The notes: generated from the sequence alone by a model not told the origin. A DNA stretch of 64,000 nucleotides from Paenibacillus_I sp035510375 (GCF_035510375.1 NZ_DATKHG010000006.1), one strand, 5' to 3'. Positions 8,032-16,299 are shown, counted from the stretch's first letter. A program made the numbers and translations.

Positions 8032-8553
8032 TTAGTCGCTGCACTCCTCCGGCGCTTCCTCGGTGTTATCCGTTTCCACGTCCAGCTTCTTCGCCACCGT
8101 GTCGCGAATGACGGACATGACCAGCTGAAGCAGGTAGTTGATATCCGACTGGCTCTGCTGGAACTCGTCCACGATCGGAATGCCGTCGAGCTCATCCTGC
8201 AGAGCGGCCAACTCGCCTTCGATCTTGTCGACCATTTTCTGATTCTGGAACGACTGGAAAGCGACGAGCTCCTTCTGGCGCTTCTTCATCTGCGCGATCA
8301 GTGACTGCACACGCTCATTGCCCTTGATCTGGGCTTCGGCGCGGCGATAATGGCTGACTTCCTCCGACGTATAGATCATGTCGGCGATTTCTTTCGCCTT
8401 CGCCATAATGTCTTCCCGGATCAGCAGGTCGCGCGTATCGAACTTCGGTATCCCGCAGCCGCCGTGACCGTGAGCGTGACCGTGATGATGATCATGGCCG
8501 TGCCCGTCATGCGCGTGCGATGCTTCATTTTTAGCCGTTTGCCGCTCTGCCAT
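8032..8553 (-). CDS. ricA: RicA (YmcA), RicAFT/Y-complex subunit, with His-rich N-terminal extension
   Basis: 173 residues. From about residue 40 it matches YlbF/YmcA-family helical proteins: KAKEIADMIYTSEEVSHYRRAEAQI, a coiled central helix, then GIPIVDEFQQSQSDINYLLQL. In B. subtilis RicA, RicF and RicT form a complex binding Fe-S clusters that steers RNase Y processing and affects competence, biofilm and sporulation. The penultimate segment retains a Cys (EECSD), as RicA has near its C-terminus. It follows miaB, as ymcA follows ymcB in B. subtilis. The first 32 residues include ten histidines among Gly/Asp/Ala and end in GGCG; B. subtilis RicA, as I recall it, lacks this extension. GAGGAGAGGG supports the ATG. 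Confidence 0.88.
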   Translation of the reverse strand: MAERQTAKNEASHAHDGHGHDHHHGHAHGHGGCGIPKFDTRDLLIREDIMAKAKEIADMIYTSEEVSHYRRAEAQIKGNERVQSLIAQMKKRQKELVAFQSFQNQKMVDKIEGELAALQDELDGIPIVDEFQQSQSDINYLLQLVMSVIRDTVAKKLDVETDNTEEAPEECSD

Positions 8554-8589
8554 CTCGTTTCCCTCTCCTCATGACGCGGCTATCGTCCG

Positions 8590-10146
8590 TCAGGACACCG
8601 CTTCAGCCTTATGCTCCGTAACCGGCTCCGCTTTGATATACCACGTTTGCGGCTCCTTCACCTTCACTTGAATGAACTGTCCGATCCATTCCTTCGGACC
8701 TTCGAAGTGGACCAGCTTATTGCTGCGCGTCCGCCCCGCAAGGACGTTCGCGTTGTTTTTGCTCTCGCCCTCGACGAGCACCTCTACGATCTGCCCGCGC
8801 AGCGCTTCGTTGCCGGTCCGGCTCTGCTGGCCGATCAGCTCGTTCAACCGGTGCAGCCGCTGTTTCTTGACTTCCATCGGCACGTTGTCCTCCATCTCGG
8901 CCGCAGGCGTGCCCGCGCGCGGAGAATAGATGAAGGTGTACGCCGAATCGAAGCCGACCTCCCGGACAAGCGACATCGTGTCCTCGAACTGCTCGTCGGT
9001 CTCGCCGGGGAATCCGACGATGATGTCGGTGGTCAGAACGGCGTCCGGCACCGCGGCCTTGATCTTGCGCACCAGCTCGAGATACGTCTCCCGGCTGTAT
9101 TTGCGGCTCATCTTCTTCAGAACCTCGGTGCTGCCCGATTGAACCGGCAAATGGATATGCTCCACCAGGTTGCCGCCTTTGCCGAGCACCTCGATCAGAT
9201 GATCGTCGAAATCGCGCGGATGCGACGTCGTGAACCGGATGCGCGGAATATCGATTTTGCGGATATCGTCCATCAGGTCGCCGAAGCGGTAATTCCGGTC
9301 CTCGAAGTCTTTCCCGTACGCGTTCACATTCTGGCCGAGCAGCGTCACTTCCTTGTACCCCTGCCGCGCCAGCTCGCGGACTTCGGCGATCACATCCTCA
9401 GGGAGCCGGCTGCGCTCTTTGCCCCGCGTGTACGGAACGATGCAGTACGTACAGAACTTGTCGCAGCCGTACATGATGTTAACCCACGCGCGCATGCCTT
9501 CTCGCTTCTTCGGCAGGTTCTCGATGATGTCGCCTTCCTTCGACCACACCTCGACGACCATTTCCTTGCTGTACAGCGCGCCCTGCAGCAGCTGCGGCAG
9601 CCGATGAATGTTATGCGTGCCGAAAATCAAATCGACGAACGCGTGCTTTTGCAGAATGCGCCCCACGACCGATTCCTCCTGGGACATGCAGCCGCACACC
9701 CCCAGGATTAGCCCCGGCTTCTCGGTCTTCAGACGCTTCAGATGGCCGAGCTCGCCGAACACCTTGTCCTCCGCGTTCTCGCGGATCGCGCACGTGTTCA
9801 GCAGAATGACGTCCGCCTCCCTCCGGTCCTCCGTCGCGGTATAGCCCATCTGCTCGAACAGGCCTTTCATCACTTCCGTGTCGTGCTCGTTCATCTGGCA
9901 GCCGTACGTATAGATCAGATAGCGCTTGCCGCTGCCGATCGTCCGCAGCTCTTCCGGCACCGGCTCGTCGTAGAGCACCTTGACGTCTTCTTTGCCGCGC
10001 TGCTTCTCCTGACGGTAATTCGGTTCGGATACGATATGAATATCCCGTCCGCCGATCCGGATCTTTTTGCCCGTCTCGTCGTCGGAGATGATTTTGGCGC
10101 CTGTAAAGTCGAAATATTTGGAGTAGTCCTTCGTTTCTTTCGCCAC
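8590..10146 (-). CDS. miaB: tRNA-2-methylthio-N6-dimethylallyladenosine synthase MiaB
   Basis: Radical-SAM methylthiotransferase that converts i6A37 of tRNAs to ms2i6A37. Domain order: UPF0004 domain with cluster cysteines in GCQMNEHD, NTCAIRE and GVCGCMSQ; radical-SAM core with GCDKFCTYCIVPY; C-terminal TRAM segment (QIVEVLVEGESK...GQFIQVKVKE). The N-terminal extension of about 80 residues before the first cysteine is usual for Bacillus-type MiaB. I start at the GTG (10146), nine bases after GGAGG, rather than the upstream TTG that lacks a site. 518 residues. It is followed by ricA 36 bp downstream, forming a likely operon. Confidence 0.95.
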   Translation of the reverse strand: MAKETKDYSKYFDFTGAKIISDDETGKKIRIGGRDIHIVSEPNYRQEKQRGKEDVKVLYDEPVPEELRTIGSGKRYLIYTYGCQMNEHDTEVMKGLFEQMGYTATEDRREADVILLNTCAIRENAEDKVFGELGHLKRLKTEKPGLILGVCGCMSQEESVVGRILQKHAFVDLIFGTHNIHRLPQLLQGALYSKEMVVEVWSKEGDIIENLPKKREGMRAWVNIMYGCDKFCTYCIVPYTRGKERSRLPEDVIAEVRELARQGYKEVTLLGQNVNAYGKDFEDRNYRFGDLMDDIRKIDIPRIRFTTSHPRDFDDHLIEVLGKGGNLVEHIHLPVQSGSTEVLKKMSRKYSRETYLELVRKIKAAVPDAVLTTDIIVGFPGETDEQFEDTMSLVREVGFDSAYTFIYSPRAGTPAAEMEDNVPMEVKKQRLHRLNELIGQQSRTGNEALRGQIVEVLVEGESKNNANVLAGRTRSNKLVHFEGPKEWIGQFIQVKVKEPQTWYIKAEPVTEHKAEAVS

Positions 10147-10180
10147 TTGCGTCACCCTCCGCTTTCGCAATAACCCTTAA

Positions 10181-10189
10181 ATTATAGCA
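10181..10189 (-). promoter_or_regulatory. Extended -10 promoter of miaB-ricA
   Basis: Minus-strand TGcTATAAT about 35 bp before the miaB start; no good -35 at 16-18 bp, as expected of an extended -10 promoter. Confidence 0.6.
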
Positions 10190-10258
10190 CGAAAAGCGCG
10201 CAGTCGCTACTTCAAGTCCTATCCATCGCCCTGTCCGCCGCTCGTCCGCACAGCCGGA

Positions 10259-10828
10259 TCAGTCTACGATTTCCGCCATGTCGCCGGTCGATGCGCCCGC
10301 CGCGTTCGCCTCGTCCGTGTCGATATGCATATCGAGCGCGAAATCCGGCGATACCCGCGCCACGACGTTCTCAAGCACCATTCCGCGCTCGCCGCCCAGC
10401 CGCACCCTCAGCCGCTTCTTGTCCGCTATGCCCCAGCGCTCCGCATCCGAGGTGTGAAAATGGATATGCCGCGCGGCCACGATCACACCCTCCTCGACCG
10501 TTACTTCGCCGGCCGGACCTTTGATCGTCATGCCCGGCGTGCCGGCGATGTTGCCGGATTCCCGGACAGGCGGCTTCATGCCGAGCGCAAAGGCATCCGT
10601 GCGCGAAATCTCAAGCTGCGTGCGCTTGCGTGCCGGTCCCAGGATACGGACCTTCGGAAAAGAGCCCTTAGGCCCGACGACCTCGACCGTCTCGTTGGCG
10701 GCGAATTGGCCCGGCTGCGAGAGCGGCTTCATCTCGGTCAGCCCGGCGCCTTTCCCGAACAGAATCTCGACATGCTCTTGCGACAGATGAATATGTCTGG
10801 CGGATACGCCTACAGGTACCTGTTTCAA
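10259..10828 (-). CDS. pduL: Phosphate propanoyltransferase (PduL family)
   Basis: 189 residues. PduL enzymes transfer acyl groups between CoA and phosphate (acyl-CoA + Pi to acyl-phosphate). Both zinc-binding halves are present: VSARHIHLSQEHVEILFG at about 8-25 and VIVAARHIHFHTSDAERWG at about 115-133, the latter with its characteristic HxH motif. Length is near that of the catalytic core without a microcompartment-targeting peptide, so it is probably a free cytosolic form acting as a phosphotransacetylase. The start is TTG at 10828 with GAGGAG nine bases upstream. No Pdu shell or diol dehydratase genes are nearby; korA-korB, which could generate an acyl-CoA, are the upstream neighbours. Confidence 0.9.
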   Translation of the reverse strand: MKQVPVGVSARHIHLSQEHVEILFGKGAGLTEMKPLSQPGQFAANETVEVVGPKGSFPKVRILGPARKRTQLEISRTDAFALGMKPPVRESGNIAGTPGMTIKGPAGEVTVEEGVIVAARHIHFHTSDAERWGIADKKRLRVRLGGERGMVLENVVARVSPDFALDMHIDTDEANAAGASTGDMAEIVD

Positions 10829-10985
10829 GCAAATCAGCTCCTCTTGTATTTATCTCTTCGGTGACTGTCCCTTTCAATTTACCCTAATTTACCCCAAAAA
10901 GTGAAGTGAACCTTCGGTGAATATTCCCCGTGCTTCCCGGGGATGCCTAAAGCGAAACAGGGTCTCGGATATTAATCGGAATACG

Positions 10986-11018
10986 CAAAAAGCATACGGC
11001 TGCGGGAGCCGTATGCTT
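10986..11018 (-). terminator. Terminator of korA-korB
   Basis: Stem AAGCATACGGC / GCCGTATGCTT, 11 bp, followed on the minus strand by TTTTT; 15 bp after the korB stop codon. Confidence 0.9.
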
Positions 11019-11032
11019 GGGAACGATTCGGT

Positions 11033-11899
11033 TTAGCGGAACTCCGCCACCAATTTGTCAAATTGCGCAGGGTCCAGCTTCAGATCCTGCTTCACCAGAC
11101 CTTCAGCCTGGAAGCCGGGAATCATATCCTCGTACGATTTGCGTTCCTTGTTCTGATAGATAAGGCCGGTAAGCATGCCGTTCGTCTCCATGATCTTGTT
11201 CATGGCGACTACGCGGTCGTGCGGGTTGTAATCCGGATATTGCTCCAGATTGACGATGTTCTCCTTGAACCAGTCATAGGTGTTCACCTTGTTGAACGTG
11301 ACGCAAGGGCTGAACACGTTGATCAGCGAGAAGCCCTCATGCTGAAGGCCTTGCTCGATCAGGCTCGTCAGCTGCTTCAAGTCGCTGGAGAACGACTGCG
11401 CCACGAACGTCGCGCCCGCGGACAGGGCGATCTCCAGCGGCGACAGGGTCGATTCGATCGAGCCCTCCGGCGTCGATTTCGTCTTGAAGCCTTCCGCGCT
11501 TCGCGGAGAGGTCTGGCCCTTCGTCAAGCCGTAAATCTGATTGTCCATTACGATATAGGTGATGTTCAGATTGCGGCGGATCGCATGGACCGTATGGCCC
11601 ATCCCGATCGCGAAGCCGTCGCCGTCGCCGCCGGAAGCGATGACCGTCAATTCGCGGTTGGCCAGCTTCACGCCCTGCGCGATCGGCAGCGCGCGTCCGT
11701 GGATGCCGTGGAAGCCGTAAGCGTTGATATAGCCAGAGATGCGGCCGGAGCAGCCGATACCGGAAATGACCGCAAGGTTCTCCGGCTCAAGGCCGACGTT
11801 CGCCGCAGCGCGTTGAATGGCCGCTTGGACGGAGAAGTCGCCGCAGCCCGGGCACCAGTTCGGTTTGACGTTGTTGCGGAACTCTTTGAATGTCGCCAT
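11033..11899 (-). CDS. korB: 2-oxoacid:ferredoxin oxidoreductase, beta subunit (KorB type)
   Basis: 288 residues. Thiamine-pyrophosphate-binding subunit of a cytosolic enzyme that oxidatively decarboxylates a 2-oxoacid, probably 2-oxoglutarate, to acyl-CoA and reduces ferredoxin. Visible: WCPGCGDF (CxxC) at about 17-24, GIGCSGR, TPP-binding SGGDGDGFAIG...N and a further Cys in NVFSPCVTFN. Together these four cysteines would bind one 4Fe-4S cluster. No separate ferredoxin domain is present. The gene begins just downstream of the korA stop, implying translational coupling in a two-gene operon. Confidence 0.93.
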   Translation of the reverse strand: MATFKEFRNNVKPNWCPGCGDFSVQAAIQRAAANVGLEPENLAVISGIGCSGRISGYINAYGFHGIHGRALPIAQGVKLANRELTVIASGGDGDGFAIGMGHTVHAIRRNLNITYIVMDNQIYGLTKGQTSPRSAEGFKTKSTPEGSIESTLSPLEIALSAGATFVAQSFSSDLKQLTSLIEQGLQHEGFSLINVFSPCVTFNKVNTYDWFKENIVNLEQYPDYNPHDRVVAMNKIMETNGMLTGLIYQNKERKSYEDMIPGFQAEGLVKQDLKLDPAQFDKLVAEFR

Positions 11900-11900
11900 C

Positions 11901-13634
11901 TCAGTTCATCTCCTTGCAGGCTTTGTACACTTCGGAAGGCAGGAACGGGTTGCCGTCGTATTTCAGGAAGCTGCGGATTTTGTCGCCGTTGCCGACGTGC
12001 AGCTTTACTTGACCTGCCAGCTGAGCCGTGGCGTTGTTCTCGATCACGAGCACCTGCTTCGCCTGTGCGATGTAAGGCGCAAGCTGCTCGGCCGGAAACG
12101 GGTGAATCTGGCGAATCGTAATATGGTTGCTTGTGATCCCGTCGGCGTCAAGGCGCTGTCTCGCTTCGTCGATCGTGCCGCCGATGGAGCCCATGCCGAC
12201 GATCAGCAGGTCCGGCGTCTCGTGCGGCGCGTCCACGCGCAGCGCGTCGCGGATCAGCAGGCCGTCCAGCTTGCCCAGTCGCTTATCCATCATCCGCTTG
12301 CGGTTGAGCGCGTTCTCGGACGGGCGGCCCTCCTGGTCGTGCTCGACGCCCGTCACGTGGTGCAGGCCGCCCTTCTCGCCCGGCAGGACACGCGGGGAAA
12401 CGCCGTCTTCCGTAAACTCGTAGCGCTTGAACAATTTATTGTCCTCGAGTGCAGGCACATCGGCGACCAGCTTGCCGCGCTTGATTTCAACCGAATTGAT
12501 ATCGAATACCTCACAGGATTGCTTGCCGAGCGACAGCTGCAGGTCGGTCATAACGATGACCGGCACTTGATACTGCTCGGAAATGTTGAACGCTTCGATC
12601 GTGTCGTAGAAGCAGTCCTCGATCGAGGCCGGCGCAATGACGACCTTCGGGATTTCCCCGTGCGTGCCGTATACCATCGCGTTCAGGTCGGATTGCTCCT
12701 GCTTCGTCGGGAGGCCTGTCGAAGGGCCGCCGCGCTGCGTGTCGACGATGACGAGCGGCTGCTCGGTCATGCCCGACAGACCGATCGCTTCCATCATGAG
12801 GGACAGGCCGGGGCCTGCGGACGCAGTCATCGTGCGCACACCGGCATAGTTAGCGCCGATCGCCATCGTAACGGCCGCGATTTCGTCCTCGGTCTGTACG
12901 ACCGTGCCGCCGAACTTCGGCAGCTTCTTGATCAAATATTCCATAATCTCGGAAGCCGGCGTAATCGGATAAGCGGACATCAGGCGGCAGCCGCCTGCAA
13001 CCGCTCCCAGGCCGATCGCTTCGTTGCCGATGATGAACAGCTTTTGCTTGCCGTCCGCCTCGCCGAGCCGGAATTCATCGAGCGGGCCGCCCGCCTGCGC
13101 GAGCACGAATTCCGAGCCGCGCTTGACGGCTTCGATATTCTTCTCGACGATCGCCGGTCCTTTGCGGCCGAATTCTTCCTCAACCGCTTTATTGAATACC
13201 TCGATCGGCAGCCCGAGCAGTGCCCAGGAAGCGCCGGATGCCACCATGTTTTTCATAAGGGATGTGCCAAGCTCTTCGGCGATCGCCGTGATCGGAACCG
13301 CGAACAGCTGCGCGTTGACGCCTTCCGGAATGGTCGGGCCGAACTTCGCGTCCGCCACGATGACGCCGCCCCGGCGAAGCTCGTGCGCGTTCAGATCGAT
13401 GCTCTCCTGGTCGAAAGCGACCAGAATGTCCAGATTGTCCGAAATGGCGCGCATCGGTGTCGTGCTGATTCTGATTTTGTTGTTCGTATGGCCGCCCTTG
13501 ATGCGGGATGAGAAATGACGATAGCCGTACAGATAATACCCAAGCCGGTTCAGCGCCGTGGAAAAGATCCGGTCCGTACTTTCGACGCCTTCCCCTTGTT
13601 GTCCCCCGATCTTCCAAGACAATTGACTGATCAA
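11901..13634 (-). CDS. korA: 2-oxoacid:ferredoxin oxidoreductase, fused gamma-alpha subunit (KorA type)
   Basis: 577 residues from the TTG at 13634. The N-terminal 185 residues are the gamma domain (SQLSWKIGGQQGEGVEST, then SRIKGGHTNNKIRIS). The alpha domain follows with GAVAGGCRLMSAYPITPASE, the TPP-proximal QTEDEIAAVTMAIGANYAG and TQRGGPSTGLPTKQEQSD, the last typical of KorA-like enzymes. An ATG three codons upstream abuts the AGAGGAG site with no spacing, so the TTG nine bases from it is the better start; a much longer arginine-rich extension is not credible. It pairs with KorB. Substrate preference (2-oxoglutarate over pyruvate) is inferred from family resemblance only. Confidence 0.92.
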   Translation of the reverse strand: MISQLSWKIGGQQGEGVESTDRIFSTALNRLGYYLYGYRHFSSRIKGGHTNNKIRISTTPMRAISDNLDILVAFDQESIDLNAHELRRGGVIVADAKFGPTIPEGVNAQLFAVPITAIAEELGTSLMKNMVASGASWALLGLPIEVFNKAVEEEFGRKGPAIVEKNIEAVKRGSEFVLAQAGGPLDEFRLGEADGKQKLFIIGNEAIGLGAVAGGCRLMSAYPITPASEIMEYLIKKLPKFGGTVVQTEDEIAAVTMAIGANYAGVRTMTASAGPGLSLMMEAIGLSGMTEQPLVIVDTQRGGPSTGLPTKQEQSDLNAMVYGTHGEIPKVVIAPASIEDCFYDTIEAFNISEQYQVPVIVMTDLQLSLGKQSCEVFDINSVEIKRGKLVADVPALEDNKLFKRYEFTEDGVSPRVLPGEKGGLHHVTGVEHDQEGRPSENALNRKRMMDKRLGKLDGLLIRDALRVDAPHETPDLLIVGMGSIGGTIDEARQRLDADGITSNHITIRQIHPFPAEQLAPYIAQAKQVLVIENNATAQLAGQVKLHVGNGDKIRSFLKYDGNPFLPSEVYKACKEMN

Positions 13635-13754
13635 AATGTCCATCTCCTCTTTGTGGTCGCGTGCCGACGCCTTTCGACGGCCGGTTAGTCCCCCGGCCAG
13701 ACGACAGTCGACACGTTTCGGCATATCCATCTTTTCTTTATAAAGGTCAAATAA

Positions 13755-13783
13755 ATTTTATGACTCCCGGTCTTAAATATCAA
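13755..13783 (-). promoter_or_regulatory. Sigma-A promoter of korA-korB
   Basis: Minus-strand TTGATA and TAAAAT separated by 17 bp, about 120 bp before the korA start. Confidence 0.7.
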
Positions 13784-13856
13784 GCCATTTTAAGCAATTG
13801 CAAACATAGTTCTTTTCGATCGAATTCATATCAAAACGAGAACGGACTGTCCCGGG

Positions 13857-14801
13857 TCATTTCGGCAGATGCTTCAGTAAAAACCGGAGCGCATTGCCTC
13901 GCACGAAGCTCTCCGCGGGTCCTCTTCCGTAACGCCGCTCCAGCTTCTCCGCAAGCTCGGGCATTCCTTCCGGATCGGCCAAACCGGTTATATGGCGGTC
14001 GATTCCGTCAAAATCGCTGCCGAAGGCCAGGCATGTTTCCCCTCCGAGACTTAAGACCCGGTCGATGTGCGGAAACAGGTCTTCGACCTTCACCGTTTCA
14101 TTCCTGCTGACGAACCACGGCACGAATGTAATCCCGATCAATCCGTCCATCGCGATAATCGCGCGGATTTGCTCATCGGACAAATTGCGCGGATGATCGC
14201 ATACCGATTTGGCATTGGAATGGGAGGCGATAACGGGCGTGTCCGTCAGGTCGGCTACTTCCCAAAACCCTTTCTCCGACAGATGGGACACATCGATCAA
14301 CATGCCCAGCTCGTTGCATGCCCGGACCAGCTTGCGGCCTTGTCTTGTAAGCCCCGCCCCTCGAGGCTCCATAACGCCGTCGGCCGCCCAGTTGGCATAA
14401 TTCCACGTGAAACCGAGCGCACGCACGCCGAGATGGTACAGGATCCGCAGGGCGGCGAAATCGCCTTGCAGGCCGTCCGCCCCCTCCAGGGACAGCAGGG
14501 CGCAGAGCCGGCCGGCATCGACCGCAGTCCGCAGCTGCGCCGCGGTGCGGATGAAGGCGACATCGGACCGCGGAACGATGTGGCGGTAAAATAAATCGAC
14601 GCTTTCCAATACGGACGAGAACGTGCTGGGGGTTTCCTCGGGCAAATAAACGGCGAACGTTTGCAGGCAAGCGTCCGCCGCCGTCAGCTTCTCATAGGTT
14701 ACATCCAGCCGTTCCGATCCGGACCCGGAGAATGCCGTCGCTCTCCCCGTCAGCAGCTTGCTGAGCACGTCGCAATGCAGGTCTAACGCCCCGGTTCGCA
14801 T
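13857..14801 (-). CDS. Membrane dipeptidase (renal dipeptidase family, M19)
   Basis: 314-residue zinc dipeptidase of the amidohydrolase superfamily; bacterial members cleave L,D- or L,L-dipeptides in the cytoplasm despite the family name. Metal ligands are in place: HxD in DLHCD (about 7-11), bridging Glu in SLEGAD, His in DVSHLSEKGFWEV and in ASHSNAKSV, and Asp in FGSDFDG. There is no signal peptide. The ATG at 14801 has GAAAGGAGCGG. It lies between spoVS and korA-korB, an arrangement I recall from other Bacillales, but no functional link is evident. The natural substrate is unknown. Confidence 0.9.
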   Translation of the reverse strand: MRTGALDLHCDVLSKLLTGRATAFSGSGSERLDVTYEKLTAADACLQTFAVYLPEETPSTFSSVLESVDLFYRHIVPRSDVAFIRTAAQLRTAVDAGRLCALLSLEGADGLQGDFAALRILYHLGVRALGFTWNYANWAADGVMEPRGAGLTRQGRKLVRACNELGMLIDVSHLSEKGFWEVADLTDTPVIASHSNAKSVCDHPRNLSDEQIRAIIAMDGLIGITFVPWFVSRNETVKVEDLFPHIDRVLSLGGETCLAFGSDFDGIDRHITGLADPEGMPELAEKLERRYGRGPAESFVRGNALRFLLKHLPK

Positions 14802-14845
14802 CTAAATCCGCTCCTTTCGCGGGAATGATCGTGTCTGAACCGCAC

Positions 14846-14875
14846 AAAAAGACCTGCTTACAAAGTAAACAGGTC
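14846..14875 (-). terminator. Terminator of spoVS
   Basis: Stem GACCTG / CAGGTC with inner TTAC / GTAA, followed on the minus strand by TTTTT, 40 bp after spoVS. Confidence 0.85.
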
Positions 14876-14913
14876 ATGGAATTCCACAAATTCCCGTGTA
14901 TTGGCGACGCTTC

Positions 14914-15174
14914 TTACCGAGGTTCGACAATCAGCTTGATGGCCGTACGGTCCTCTCCGTCTATAACGATGTCGGTAAATGCCGGAATACAGATGAGATC
15001 CACCCCGCTGGGCGCTACGAATCCCCTCGCGATTGCGACCGCCTTGATCGCTTGATTTAACGCACCAGCCCCGATGGCCTGCAATTCTGCCGCCCCGCGT
15101 TCACGCAGAACGCCAGCCAGCGCGCCTGCGACGGAATTTGGATTGGACTTTGCTGAAACTTTTAATACCTCCAT
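14914..15174 (-). CDS. spoVS: Stage V sporulation protein S
   Basis: 86-residue SpoVS, a small Alba-like fold protein required in B. subtilis for normal progress through septation, engulfment and coat assembly. The sequence is near-invariant across spore formers: EVLKVSAKSNPNSVAGALAG at the start, then GAGALNQAIKAVAIARGFVAPSG, then FTDIVIDGEDRTAIKLIVEP. GAGGAGG precedes the ATG. The gene follows ymdB as in B. subtilis and has its own sigma-H-like promoter and a terminator, so it can be transcribed as a single gene. Confidence 0.97.
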   Translation of the reverse strand: MEVLKVSAKSNPNSVAGALAGVLRERGAAELQAIGAGALNQAIKAVAIARGFVAPSGVDLICIPAFTDIVIDGEDRTAIKLIVEPR

Positions 15175-15220
15175 GGAAAGTACCTCCTCGGGAATGATGG
15201 ATGGAATCCACTACTCCATC

Positions 15221-15249
15221 TTATTCGAGAAGGGAAATAAAATTCCTGC
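15221..15249 (-). promoter_or_regulatory. Sigma-H promoter of spoVS
   Basis: Minus strand: -35 GCAGGAATT and -10 CTCGAATAA separated by 11 bp. This matches the sigma-H pattern RnAGGAwww / RnnGAATww except for one base, and the geometry is that of spoVG-class promoters. B. subtilis spoVS is sigma-H dependent. Confidence 0.75.
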
Positions 15250-15326
15250 TTATTCACGGCCAACTTTTCGGAATAGCGTGACGATTTACCCGTGAGGACA
15301 AGCCCAGGAGGGCCGCCGCCGTATAT

Positions 15327-16118
15327 CTACAGCAGCAGCCATTCCTCCTCCGTCAGTCTTATTTTCATGAGCGATTTCGCTTTCCCCGTCGATTCGTCCA
15401 GGTCCGCAAGCAGCCCGTGAAATTGCCATTTGCCTTCATCCACCGTGAAACGGACGGGAAGCTGTGTCAGAAAACGGTGCTCGACCGCGGTTCGCTCCAT
15501 CCCAAGCACGCCTTCTTTCGAGCCGACCATGCCCGAATCCGTCAAATAAGCGGTTCCCTGCGGCAAAATGGTGTCGTCATTCGTCTGGACGTGCGTATGG
15601 GTGCCGACGACGATCGAGACGCGGCCGTCCAGATACCAGCCCATCGCGATTTTCTCGGAGGTCGCTTCCGCATGAAAATCGACGAGGACGCAAGGCGTCT
15701 GCTTGCGCAGCGAGCCGACCAGCTCGTCGGCTTTGCGGAACGGGCAGTCAATCGGCGGCAGGAACGTGCGGCCCTGCAAATTCACAATGCCCAGCGTCTT
15801 GCCGTTTGCCTTGATCAGGGCGCTTCCTCTTCCCGGCGCCTCCGGAAAATTGGCAGGCCGCACGATTCTCGGCTCTTCGTCGATCCACTCAAAGATGTCT
15901 TTATTGTCCCACGTATGATTGCCCATCGTGATGCCGTGAACGCCCCACTCGAAAAACTCGCGGGCGATCTGAGCCGTAATGCCGCGGCCGGCCGCGGCGT
16001 TCTCGCCGTTCACGATGACGATGTGCGGATTGTATTTGCTTGTCAGCGACGGCAGCACCTGTTTCAGCGCGCTTCGGCCCGTATTGCCGACGATGTCGCC
16101 AATGAACAAAACTTTCAC
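15327..16118 (-). CDS. ymdB: YmdB-type metallophosphoesterase (cyclic nucleotide phosphodiesterase)
   Basis: 263 residues, matching the usual YmdB length (264 in B. subtilis). The family hydrolyses 2',3'-cyclic nucleotides and is needed for biofilm gene expression. Metallophosphoesterase motifs: FIGDIVGNTGR (about 5-15), VNGENAAAGRG, MGNHTWDNKDI, DFHAEATSEK and VVGTHTHVQTNDD. The start is GTG at 16118 with AGGAGGG six bases upstream; a longer in-frame extension to 16295 runs through the structured intergenic element and has no site. It lies downstream of rny, as in B. subtilis. The ribosome binding site is only about 10 bp after the structured element ends. Confidence 0.95.
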   Translation of the reverse strand: MKVLFIGDIVGNTGRSALKQVLPSLTSKYNPHIVIVNGENAAAGRGITAQIAREFFEWGVHGITMGNHTWDNKDIFEWIDEEPRIVRPANFPEAPGRGSALIKANGKTLGIVNLQGRTFLPPIDCPFRKADELVGSLRKQTPCVLVDFHAEATSEKIAMGWYLDGRVSIVVGTHTHVQTNDDTILPQGTAYLTDSGMVGSKEGVLGMERTAVEHRFLTQLPVRFTVDEGKWQFHGLLADLDESTGKAKSLMKIRLTEEEWLLL

Positions 16119-16146
16119 TTGAATCCCTCCTCTACTCTCTCGTGGT

Positions 16147-16265
16147 AAAACCTCTATCGAGCCCTCTCGAACAGGATCGACCGCGTTTGGAGGCAGGTTT
16201 ATCGCCGAACGAGAAAGTTTCCTGCGCTTCATTCCTTCAGCGAAGTTCAACTTTCTATCAGGGTA
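16147..16265 (-). repeat. Structured intergenic element, copy A (rny-ymdB gap)
   Basis: About 120 bp related to the stretch at 45034-45160. Shared blocks include AAAACCTCTATCGA, CGACCGC, ATCGCCGA and CTTCAGCGAA. Pairings visible in the plus-strand sequence: AAACCT (16148-16153) with AGGTTT (16195-16200); AGAAAGTT (16212-16219) with AACTTTCT (16249-16256); CGCT (16225-16228) with AGCG (16239-16242). The arm at 16212-16256 differs in sequence from copy B but is still complementary. Read on the minus strand it lies between the rny terminator and the ymdB ribosome binding site. Whether it is a leader RNA, an independent RNA or a dispersed DNA repeat is not decidable here. Confidence 0.75.
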
Positions 16266-16299
16266 AAAAACGAAAAGCGGCTGGTAACCAGCCACTTTT
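16266..16299 (-). terminator. Terminator of rny
   Basis: Hairpin around GCGGCTGGT / ACCAGCC flanked by AAAAG / CTTTT; the minus-strand transcript then reads CTTTTCGTTTTTT. Confidence 0.85.
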
